A program made the translations under genes and the position numbers. The notes under the pieces were generated by a model. The model did no database searches, had not been told where the DNA came from, and saw nothing but the letters and a program-made list of their open reading frames with translations. Below, piece after piece: positions 7,716-12,973 of a stretch of DNA of 12,973 nucleotides (the stretch's first letter is position 1; the number at the start of each line of letters is the position of its first letter). Source of the stretch: an uncultured Eubacteriales bacterium (GTDB lineage: Bacteria > Bacillota > Clostridia > Oscillospirales > Acutalibacteraceae); the NCBI GenBank assembly GCA_934444695.1, contig CAKSDF010000038.1, positions 1 through 12,973 of the forward strand, written 5' to 3'.

Positions 7716-8587
7716 AGAATACCCTCCTTTGTCCAAACGGTGGTGGCTCCGCAGGGAAGCACCTGCCCGCTGGCCGTTACCGGCAGACCGATCTCGTCAC
7801 ACAAAACCTTTCCGCCGAATTTTTTCGTAAATATCTCGTTTAGCATATATCCGCACACGCCGGCCGAAAATCCGGTGGTGTAGGAATTGAGCATTATAAA
7901 GCTGCTGTTTCTGTTCATTATTTTGCGGCAGCTGAGCAGGAAATCGTAGAGCTTTTGTTCAAGCTGCCATACCTCTCCTCCCGGGCCGCGCCCGTAGGAA
8001 GGAGGGTCTAAAATTATGCCGTCATAAACATTTCCCCGTCTTATTTCCCGTTCGACGAACTTTATGCAGTCGTCCACCAGCCACCTGACCGGGCGGTCGG
8101 CAAGATGAGAGGCTTCGGCATTTTCCTTTCCCCAAAGCACCATACCTTTTGAGGCATCCACATGGGTCACCTTTGCACCGGCGCTAAGAGCCGAAAGTGT
8201 TGCCGCTCCGGTGTATCCGAAAAGGTTTAAAATGCTGAGCTGATGATCCGATTTCTTTATTATGTCGGCGCACAGATCCCAGTTTACCGCCTGCTCGGGG
8301 AAAACTCCGGTATGTTTAAATCCCATGGGCTTTAAATTGAATTTAAGGTTGCCGTAGCTTACGCTCCACACCTCGGGAATCTTTTTGTAAAACTCCCAGC
8401 TTCCGCCTCCCGATTTGCTTCGATGATAGCGGCCGTGAGCCTGCTTCCATCTCGGGTCGAGGCGGGGCGTTTTCCAAATGGCCTGAGGATCGGGACGGAT
8501 GAGAATAATGTCTCCCCATCTTTCAAGCCGTTCTCCCGACGAGGCGTCCAAAAGCTCGTAGTCCTTCCAGTTTTGCGATGCTCTCAT
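7712..8587 (-). CDS. Class I SAM-dependent methyltransferase, RlmI/RlmL-like (Methyltrans_SAM family)
   Basis: Predicted cytosolic S-adenosylmethionine-dependent methyltransferase of the group that includes 23S rRNA m5C/m2G enzymes; the target here is unknown. 291 residues. The SAM-binding motif I is LNLFGYTGAATLSALSAGA (120-138), followed by an acidic residue D144 in THVDAS. Motif IV is LDPPSYGRG (193-201). The preceding GVFPEQAVNWD segment (95-104 region) is characteristic of the RlmI-type fold. An N-terminal PUA RNA-binding domain, present in full-length RlmI (about 390 residues), is missing, so this is the short form. The start overlaps the glmM stop by 1 bp (TAATG), with AAAGGA about 12 nt upstream. 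The stop overlaps the ecfA1 UUG start. Neighbours give no clue to its substrate. Confidence 0.85.
   Translation of the reverse strand: MRASQNWKDYELLDASSGERLERWGDIILIRPDPQAIWKTPRLDPRWKQAHGRYHRSKSGGGSWEFYKKIPEVWSVSYGNLKFNLKPMGFKHTGVFPEQAVNWDLCADIIKKSDHQLSILNLFGYTGAATLSALSAGAKVTHVDASKGMVLWGKENAEASHLADRPVRWLVDDCIKFVEREIRRGNVYDGIILDPPSYGRGPGGEVWQLEQKLYDFLLSCRKIMNRNSSFIMLNSYTTGFSAGVCGYMLNEIFTKKFGGKVLCDEIGLPVTASGQVLPCGATTVWTKEGIL
7723..7730 (-). promoter_or_regulatory. Strong ribosome binding site deciding the UUG start of ecfA1
   Basis: Minus-strand AAAGGAGG, a near-perfect anti-16S match, sits inside the 3' end of the methyltransferase gene, 7 nt before the TTG at 7715. An ATG at 7736 would lie upstream of this site and would not use it. 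Confidence 0.85.
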
Positions 8588-9936
8588 TACAGCAGTCTTT
8601 CCTTTATTTTGTCCACAATTTTATCGGCCAGTCTTTCGATATCCGAAAGATTTGTTCCTTCAAGCATAACGCGAATCTTAGGCTCGGTTCCCGAAAGGCG
8701 CACAAGCACCCTTCCGTCGCTTGAAAGCTCCTTTTCCACCGATTCGATGACGCTCTTTATTTCGCAGTCCTCCCCGTAAGCAGCCTTGCCCTCAGGAGTG
8801 ACCACCACATTTTTAAGGGTCTGGGGATATATCTTCATCACTTCCGCAAGGCGGCGCAGGGTCTTACCCTCTCGCTTCATCGCCGCAAGCAGCTGAACGC
8901 CTGTCAGTTCCCCGTCTCCGGTGGTGGCGAATTCGCGGAAAATTATATGTCCCGACTGCTCTCCGCCGATGACATAATCGTTTTTGAGCATTTCCTCAAG
9001 CACATATCGGTCGCCCACCGCGGTTTTCTTGACATTAATGCCATTCTGTTCGGCAAATTTCCAAAATCCCATATTGGTCATAACCGTTACGACGGCCGTA
9101 TCATTTTTAAGCTTGCCGCGCTTTTTCATATCAAGGGCGGCAATGGCGATAAGTACATCTCCGTCCACAAGGTTGCCATCGCTGTCCACCGCAAGGCATC
9201 TGTCGGCGTCTCCGTCGAAAGCAAGGCCGAGATCCATTTCGTTTGCTTTAACAAATGACTTGAGCGACTCCATATGGGTCGAGCCGCATTTGTCGTTTAT
9301 GTTTATTCCGTCGGGATGATTATGTATAACCGACACCTCTGCGCCAAGCCTTCTGTAAAGCTGTTCGGCGCATACCGATGAGGAACCGTTGGCGCAATCC
9401 AGCGCCACCTTCATTCCGTCGAAACGTACATCCACGGTGGAAACAACGTGGTTTATATAGTCCTCAACGGCATTCGGCATTTCAATGACCCGTCCGACAT
9501 TTTCGCCGGTCGGGTGTGCACCGTCATACACTCCGCTGTTCACCAGCTCCTCGATCTTGTCCTCAAGCTCATCCGAAAGCTTGAATCCCGTGCCGCTGAA
9601 CAGCTTGATCCCGTTGTATTCGCAGGAATTGTGAGAAGCCGAGATCATAACGCCGGCGTCGGCCTCGTATTTTTTAACAAGGTAGGCCACCGCAGGGGTA
9701 GGCACGGTGCCTATTCTGAGCACATCGGCTCCCACCGAACAAATTCCTGCGGTCAGCGCCGCTTCGAGCATCTGGGAAGAAATTCTCGGATCCTGTCCAA
9801 TGAGTATTTTGGGGCGGCTTTTTCCCGCTCCCGCAAGCACAACTGCCGCCGCACGGCCTATTTTCATGGCCAGCTCGCAGGTAAGCTCGCTGTTGGCAAC
9901 TCCTCTTGCCCCGTCTGTTCCAAAAAGTCTTGGCAT
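8587..9936 (-). CDS. glmM: Phosphoglucosamine mutase
   Basis: Interconverts glucosamine-6-phosphate and glucosamine-1-phosphate, feeding UDP-GlcNAc and thus peptidoglycan synthesis; cytosolic. 449 residues, the usual length. It opens with MPRLFGTDGARGVAN. The phosphoserine loop is ISASHN (98-103) with catalytic S101. The metal loop is DGDADR (D241, D243, D245), the sugar-binding loop GEQSGH (325-330), and the C-terminal phosphate-binding loop RLSGTEPKIRVM (413-424). The residues after SASHN are SCEYNG rather than the commoner PxxYNG, a mild variation. ATG 9936 follows CGGAGA at good spacing. A 250-bp gap separates it from ruvB, so it is probably the first gene of the compact operon running to the Clp gene. 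Confidence 0.96.
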   Translation of the reverse strand: MPRLFGTDGARGVANSELTCELAMKIGRAAAVVLAGAGKSRPKILIGQDPRISSQMLEAALTAGICSVGADVLRIGTVPTPAVAYLVKKYEADAGVMISASHNSCEYNGIKLFSGTGFKLSDELEDKIEELVNSGVYDGAHPTGENVGRVIEMPNAVEDYINHVVSTVDVRFDGMKVALDCANGSSSVCAEQLYRRLGAEVSVIHNHPDGININDKCGSTHMESLKSFVKANEMDLGLAFDGDADRCLAVDSDGNLVDGDVLIAIAALDMKKRGKLKNDTAVVTVMTNMGFWKFAEQNGINVKKTAVGDRYVLEEMLKNDYVIGGEQSGHIIFREFATTGDGELTGVQLLAAMKREGKTLRRLAEVMKIYPQTLKNVVVTPEGKAAYGEDCEIKSVIESVEKELSSDGRVLVRLSGTEPKIRVMLEGTNLSDIERLADKIVDKIKERLL

Positions 9937-10186
9937 AGTTTTTTCTCCGTTCTTTGTCTGTTTGTTTTGCGCAGCATCACAAGGATAAATAGGTTTATAG
10001 GTTTTTATAAGTTTTTGCTTAACGGCTTTTGCTTTATGTTTTGTAATTTGTTTTTACAGGCTATGCGCCGTTTTATCCTATCAGTTGCTGCACCCGTGCT
10101 GCGGCAGGCGAGAAAATCCGATGAATGCGGTTTTCACAAAAAGAATTTTCCCATTGCTGCAGCGCTGTCCGTACAGTGATTTATAT
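9937..10186. other. ruvB-glmM intergenic region, no gene recognised
   Basis: A 250-bp gap. The ruvB-proximal part is mixed in composition and holds only small dyads (CTGT-ACGG-ACAG, GCTGCAGC); no hairpin is followed by a T-run, so I call no terminator. The glmM-proximal part is A/T-rich with the weak promoter candidate. A plus-strand 38-codon frame from 10063 exists but has no well-spaced ribosome site. Confidence 0.6.
9994..10022 (-). promoter_or_regulatory. Weak candidate sigma-A promoter for the glmM operon
   Basis: Minus strand TTAAGC (10017-10022), 17 bp, then TATAAA (9994-9999), about 58 nt before the glmM start. The -10 is good but the -35 matches only three of six consensus positions, and the area is A/T-rich, so a chance match is quite possible. 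Confidence 0.3.
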
Positions 10187-11209
10187 TTAATTTTCCGGAA
10201 TATCAATATCAAGATGCCTGTATGCCGCAGGGGTAACGCATCTTCCCCTTGGTGTTCTTGTTAAAAATCCAAGCTGCATAAGATACGGCTCGTAAACATC
10301 TTCGATTGTGACCGCTTCCTCTCCGAGGGAGGCCGCCAGCGTCTCAAGTCCTACGGGACCGCCGCCGTAGTTGAATATCATAGAACTCAGCATTCTGCGG
10401 TCGAATTCATCAAGACCAAGCTCGTCTATTTCAAATCGGCTGAGCGCCGCCCGCGCCACCTCAAGGGTAATTTTAGAGTTATAAAGCACCTCGGCCACAT
10501 CCCTGACCCGTTTTAGCAATCGGTTGGCTATTCGCGGTGTTCCTCTCGAACGGGAGGCGATTTCCAGAGCCCCTTCGGCATCTATTTCGATGCCTAATAT
10601 CCCGGCCGAGCGGGTGACGATCTCGGCAAGCTGCTCAGGTGTGTAAAGCTCAAGACGGAGTATGACGCCGAAACGGTCGCGAAGTGGTGCTGTGAGCTGA
10701 CCCGATCGGGTGGTTGCTCCGACCAGCGTAAACCGATTAAGGTCGAGGCGTATCGAACGGGCGGAAGGACCCTTTCCGATGATTATATCAACGGCAAAAT
10801 CCTCCATTGCCGGATAAAGCACCTCTTCAACATTGCGGGAAATGCGGTGTATCTCGTCGATAAAAAGCACATCGCCCTCGTTAAGGTTTGTGAGCAGCGC
10901 CGCAAGGTCTCCCGGCTTTTCGATGGCGGGCCCCGAGGTCATTCTCAGATTGACTCCCATTTCATTTGCGATAATTCCCGAAAGGGTGGTCTTTCCGAGG
11001 CCGGGCGGGCCGTGAAGCAGCACGTGGTCGAGGGGCTCTCCTCTCTGCTTTGCCGCCTTTATGTATATTGAAAGGTTTTCCTTGGCTTTTTCCTGACCGA
11101 TATAGTCGTCGAGGGTTTTGGGGCGAAGAGAATTTTCAAGCTCACCCTCGGCCGGAGCAAAGTCCGGCGAGACCATTCGGTTTTCAAAATCCATTTCGTT
11201 TTCTATCAT
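10187..11209 (-). CDS. ruvB: Holliday junction branch migration DNA helicase RuvB
   Basis: Hexameric AAA+ motor that, with RuvA, drives branch migration of Holliday junctions in recombinational repair. 340 residues, the usual length. It has the RuvB opening LRPKTLDDYIGQEKAKENL (28-46), Walker A GPPGLGKTT (67-75), Walker B VLFIDEIHR (114-122), the GATTRSG sensor/arginine element (164-170, R168) and PLRDRFG (175-181). The C-terminal winged helix ends LTRTPRGRCVTPAAYRHL. ATG 11209 follows AAAGGA at about 9 nt. An ATG five codons in is possible but lacks its own site. RuvA lies 216 bp upstream, an unusually wide gap for ruvAB. Confidence 0.97.
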   Translation of the reverse strand: MIENEMDFENRMVSPDFAPAEGELENSLRPKTLDDYIGQEKAKENLSIYIKAAKQRGEPLDHVLLHGPPGLGKTTLSGIIANEMGVNLRMTSGPAIEKPGDLAALLTNLNEGDVLFIDEIHRISRNVEEVLYPAMEDFAVDIIIGKGPSARSIRLDLNRFTLVGATTRSGQLTAPLRDRFGVILRLELYTPEQLAEIVTRSAGILGIEIDAEGALEIASRSRGTPRIANRLLKRVRDVAEVLYNSKITLEVARAALSRFEIDELGLDEFDRRMLSSMIFNYGGGPVGLETLAASLGEEAVTIEDVYEPYLMQLGFLTRTPRGRCVTPAAYRHLDIDIPEN

Positions 11210-11425
11210 ATCAACTTTCCTTTTAGGTTAAACGGCTTTTGTTGTCGGCGGTGATTACGCCGTCTGTGACTGTTCCGGTTTTTGTTTTAATTTAATCGGT
11301 TTATTCTATGATAAATGGTTTTGCACTGTTTTCTGTTTCTGTGATTGCCGCAAAGTATTCTTGCAAAAAAATGCGGCTAACGGCGGGCTTTCAAAAGCGG
11401 TTTGCCGGTCGCTCTTTACAGGCGG
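11210..11425. other. ruvA-ruvB intergenic region with small inverted repeats, no gene recognised
   Basis: A 216-bp gap. GCCGCA (11347-11352) and TGCGGC (11372-11377) form a 6-bp stem with a 19-nt loop that holds a 7-T run on the minus strand. CGGCG (11246-11250) and CGCCG (11258-11262) form a 5-bp stem with a 7-nt loop. Neither looks like a standard terminator. I saw no convincing promoter: a TAGAAT-like -10 near 11306 lacks a -35. Confidence 0.5.
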
Positions 11426-12028
11426 TCATTTTCCCTTTGAAAGAAGTTTTAAGGCCTGCTTTATGAGCATCTCGGTATCGAGGCCGCTGTCCAGTTTTCC
11501 CACCGCAAGAGAGGCCTCCGACCGCTGACATCCCAAAGCTTCAAGCGCCACCACCGCATCGGCGGCATTTTCCGAAGCAGAAACCGCGCCCGCGCTTTTT
11601 ACATCGTCCGAAATGTCGATATCAGACCTCCCAAGCTTATCCTTAAGCTCCATAACCACCCTTTGAGCGGTTTTCGCACCCACTCCCTGAGCGGCGCTTA
11701 TGGCCTTGTAATCGCCCGACATAACCGCAACCGTCAACCTCTGAGGAGACAGGGCCGAGAGTATCGAAATGCCTGCCTTTGGCCCAATGCCCGAAATGGC
11801 GGTAAGCAGTTTGAAAAGCTCAAGCTCCTCGCGGTCGTAAAATCCGAAAAGATCGAGGGCATCCTCCCTGACGTTAAGGTGGGTAAAGAGGGTTACGTCC
11901 TCATCACTTCCCACAAGCTCGCGGTAGGTCGTTTCGGTTATGCGGCAGTCGAATCCCACTCCCCCGCAGCTTATAACCGCCCTTTCGCGGCTGAGCATTA
12001 TAAGTTTTCCTGTTAAAGAATAAAACAT
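11426..12028 (-). CDS. ruvA: Holliday junction branch migration protein RuvA
   Basis: Tetrameric DNA-binding protein that holds the four-way junction and loads RuvB. 200 residues. Domain I is an OB fold (about 1-63, starting MFYSLTGKLI). Two helix-hairpin-helix motifs follow: AISGIGPKAGISIL (77-90) and AAQGVGAKTAQRVVMELKDKL (112-132). A flexible Asp/Ser/Ala linker (about 133-155) leads to the C-terminal RuvB-binding three-helix domain (about 156-198). ATG 12028 follows AGGAG at about 6-7 nt. That ribosome site lies in the second copy of a 20-bp-period repeat. ruvC ends 202 bp upstream. Confidence 0.96.
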   Translation of the reverse strand: MFYSLTGKLIMLSRERAVISCGGVGFDCRITETTYRELVGSDEDVTLFTHLNVREDALDLFGFYDREELELFKLLTAISGIGPKAGISILSALSPQRLTVAVMSGDYKAISAAQGVGAKTAQRVVMELKDKLGRSDIDISDDVKSAGAVSASENAADAVVALEALGCQRSEASLAVGKLDSGLDTEMLIKQALKLLSKGK

Positions 12029-12035
12029 TTTCTTC

Positions 12036-12071
12036 TCCTGACTGGGTTTAATTCGTCCCGACCGGGTTTAA
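12036..12071 (-). repeat. Two-copy direct repeat, 20-bp period, covering the ruvA ribosome site
   Basis: Minus strand TTAAACCCGGTCGGGA (12056-12071) is followed 20 bp later by TTAAACCCAGTCAGGA (12036-12051), 14 of 16 positions identical. The second copy supplies the AGGAG ribosome site of ruvA; the first has CGGGA in its place. It may be a small tandem duplication. Confidence 0.65.
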
Positions 12072-12078
12072 ACTCGGT
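12061..12078. repeat. Near-perfect 18-bp palindrome upstream of ruvA (possible operator)
   Basis: ACCGGGTTTAAACTCGGT is self-complementary except for one G/T pair. It is centred on TTTAAA and lies about 33-50 nt before the ruvA start. The form suits a dimeric regulator or an mRNA hairpin, but no known operator consensus was recognised; it is not a Gram-positive LexA box. Confidence 0.45.
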
Positions 12079-12094
12079 TGAGATCAGCTGAAAT

Positions 12095-12115
12095 TTTGCC
12101 GAGACAAGCGGCAAA
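12095..12115. repeat. Perfect 7-bp stem, 7-nt loop hairpin in the ruvC-ruvA gap
   Basis: TTTGCCG (12095-12101) and CGGCAAA (12109-12115) are perfect inverted repeats around a 7-nt loop. No T-run follows on either strand, so it does not read as a standard intrinsic terminator. The 8-bp palindrome TCAGCTGA (12084-12091) lies just beside it. Confidence 0.5.
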
Positions 12116-12230
12116 GCAATTATACTTAAGACAGTACGGTTTTGTTTACGTGTACTTTTCTGTGTGTTCTGCGCGTGTTTTGCGTGTATTCCCGTGTGCT
12201 TCCACATACGTTTTCAAAGCCTACTATTTG

Positions 12231-12725
12231 CTAAAGGCGGTTGTTGGAAAGCAGGGAGCCCGAGCTGTGCCCATGGCAGATTGCAAGGGCAAGAGCGTCG
12301 GCGGCGTCATCGGGGCGGGGAATTTTCTCCAGTCCCAGCAGTATTCTCGTCATCTCCATGATCTGCTTCTTTTCGGCCCTTCCGTATCCGGTGACCGACG
12401 ATTTCACCTGAAGAGGGGTGTATTCGTAAATCGGTATGAGATTCTTTTTTGCCGCAAGAAGTATGCAGCCTCTCGCCTCGGCCACGGCAATGGCCGTTGT
12501 GGTATTAGTGTTGAAATAAAGCTTTTCCACCGAGATACAGTCGGGACGGTATTTTTCGATAAGCTCTCCCATTCCGTCGTAAATTTCCTCGAGACGGGAG
12601 GTAAACTCGGTGTGAGCACTGGTGGTTATTGCACCGTACCCAAGGGTCGTAAAGCGGTTTTTTTCATACCTGACGGCACCGAAGCCGACGATGGCATATC
12701 CCGGGTCGATACCCAAAATTATCAC
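12231..12725 (-). CDS. ruvC: Crossover junction endodeoxyribonuclease RuvC (GUG start)
   Basis: Dimeric resolvase that nicks Holliday junctions symmetrically, acting with RuvAB. 164 residues, normal length. The RNase H-like fold shows the acidic catalytic set: D7 in ILGIDPG, E67 in SVEKLYF, and D140 and D143 in DDAADALALA. Other family marks are NTNTTTAIAVAEARG (72-86) and the TPLQVKSSVTGYGRAEKKQ segment (103-121). The first codon is GTG at 12725, with CGGAGG 9 nt before it; no ATG is available near the conserved MIILGIDPG start. It is the first gene read leftward from the promoter at 12758-12786. Order ruvC-ruvA-ruvB matches many bacteria. Confidence 0.96.
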   Translation of the reverse strand: MIILGIDPGYAIVGFGAVRYEKNRFTTLGYGAITTSAHTEFTSRLEEIYDGMGELIEKYRPDCISVEKLYFNTNTTTAIAVAEARGCILLAAKKNLIPIYEYTPLQVKSSVTGYGRAEKKQIMEMTRILLGLEKIPRPDDAADALALAICHGHSSGSLLSNNRL

Positions 12726-12757
12726 GACACAGCGCCTCCGATATAATTATTCAAATT

Positions 12758-12786
12758 ATTCTATCATAATAACGTAAAAAAAGCAA
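12758..12786 (-). promoter_or_regulatory. Extended -10 sigma-A promoter for ruvC
   Basis: Minus strand TTGCTT (12781-12786), 17 bp, then TAGAAT (12758-12763), with TGA directly before the -10 giving the extended TGn element. Predicted transcription starts about 25 nt before the ruvC GTG. The -35 is weak, but the TGn element compensates. Confidence 0.6.
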
Positions 12787-12856
12787 GTCATTAGACCCTA
12801 TTTTTCCCTCGTTTCCGCTCCGGATAAACCCGTATCATTATTTTTTAAAAAAACTG

Positions 12857-12885
12857 TTGACAAACGGCCTCTTTGCCGTTATAAT
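12857..12885 (+). promoter_or_regulatory. Consensus sigma-A promoter for tRNA-Gly
   Basis: TTGACA (12857-12862), 17 bp, TATAAT (12880-12885): a perfect match to the housekeeping consensus with optimal spacing. An A/T-rich stretch (12839-12853) precedes it like an UP element. The mature tRNA begins 14 nt after the -10. Confidence 0.9.
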
Positions 12886-12898
12886 ACCTTTTGCAGTT

Positions 12899-12973
12899 GC
12901 GGATTTAGCTCATCTGGTAGAGCGCCACCTTGCCAAGGTGGAGGTAGCGAGTTCGAGCCTCGTAATCCGCTCC
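12899..12973 (+). tRNA. tRNA-Gly (anticodon GCC)
   Basis: A full cloverleaf folds by eye. The acceptor stem GCGGATT (12899-12905) pairs with AATCCGC (12964-12970). The D stem is GCTC/GAGC (12908-12911, 12920-12923). The anticodon stem CCACC/GGTGG (12925-12929, 12937-12941) holds the loop TTGCCAA with GCC at 12932-12934. The T arm is GCGAG-TTCGAGC-CTCGT (12947-12963). Discriminator T12971 fits bacterial glycine tRNAs. CC at the window end suggests an encoded CCA whose last base lies outside. No intron. More tRNA genes may follow beyond the edge. Confidence 0.97.

Noticed and set aside
9448..10179. Plus-strand open frame of 243 codons spanning the glmM 5' end and the ruvB-glmM gap, including a short ATG at 10063.
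   Set aside because: Most of it is antisense to glmM. The short 38-codon version has a hydrophobic start but no properly spaced ribosome site.
1..11100. Strand-biased heptamer CTTTCGG: about 15 copies on the minus strand against 2 on the plus strand, resembling a Chi-like or uptake word.
   Set aside because: In 13 of the 15 copies the frame is CTT TCG Gnn, encoding Leu-Ser-(Asp/Glu/Gly/Ala) in conserved contexts such as LSGG and LSD; the other two are GCT TTC GGC. Codon preference explains it, and none lies in the gaps.
11340..11400. Possible intrinsic terminator after ruvA (T7 run near a GCCGCA/TGCGGC stem).
   Set aside because: The T-run sits inside the loop of the stem instead of after it, and the alternative upstream stem has only 4 pairs with about 8 nt before the T-run.
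12013..12207. Minus-strand open frame of 64 codons between ruvC and ruvA.
   Set aside because: No ribosome site precedes its ATG, it runs through the low-complexity CGTGT region, and it overlaps the ruvA start. The protein has no recognisable features.
12726..12856. Possible SOS (LexA) box upstream of ruvC.
   Set aside because: No GAAC-N4-GTTC type element is present in the ruvC leader or the other ruv gaps.

Overview
The window looks like chromosomal housekeeping DNA from a Gram-positive Clostridia-type bacterium, most plausibly an Oscillospiraceae/Ruminococcaceae relative. This is inferred from the gene content: a ClpE-like zinc-finger Clp ATPase, an EcfA1-EcfA2-EcfT-TruA block, CvpA, a DUF5711-like envelope protein, strong AAAGGAGG-type ribosome sites and frequent UUG/GUG starts. 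No taxonomic search was possible. Twelve of the thirteen genes lie on the minus strand and are read from right to left. The thirteenth is a plus-strand tRNA at the right edge.

Right end (about 12726-12973): a divergent control region. A perfect consensus sigma-A promoter drives tRNA-Gly(GCC) on the plus strand, and an extended -10 promoter faces the other way into ruvC.

Ruv block (10187-12725): ruvC, ruvA and ruvB, the complete Holliday-junction branch-migration and resolution machinery. It is unusually loose: gaps of 202, 216 and 250 bp follow the three genes. The ruvC-ruvA gap holds a 20-bp-period duplication, a near-perfect 18-bp palindrome, a 7-bp hairpin and a string of CGTGT words.

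Compact block (1-9936): glmM (amino-sugar precursor for the cell wall), an RlmI-like SAM methyltransferase, ecfA1-ecfA2-ecfT (energizing module of ECF vitamin/micronutrient importers), truA (tRNA pseudouridine synthase), a DUF5711-like single-pass membrane protein, cvpA, pgsA (phosphatidylglycerol synthesis) and a ClpE-like ATPase cut by the window edge. These nine genes overlap or are separated by at most 13 bp, so they are probably one transcription unit with several translationally coupled joints. Both ECF ATPase genes are best read from UUG starts.

I found no mobile element, CRISPR array, riboswitch, phage or defence gene. The points worth a second look are start-codon choices, the structured ruvC-ruvA leader, an altered coupling motif in EcfT, and the little-characterised DUF5711-like protein beside cvpA-pgsA. 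I see no convincing evidence for a wholly new system.
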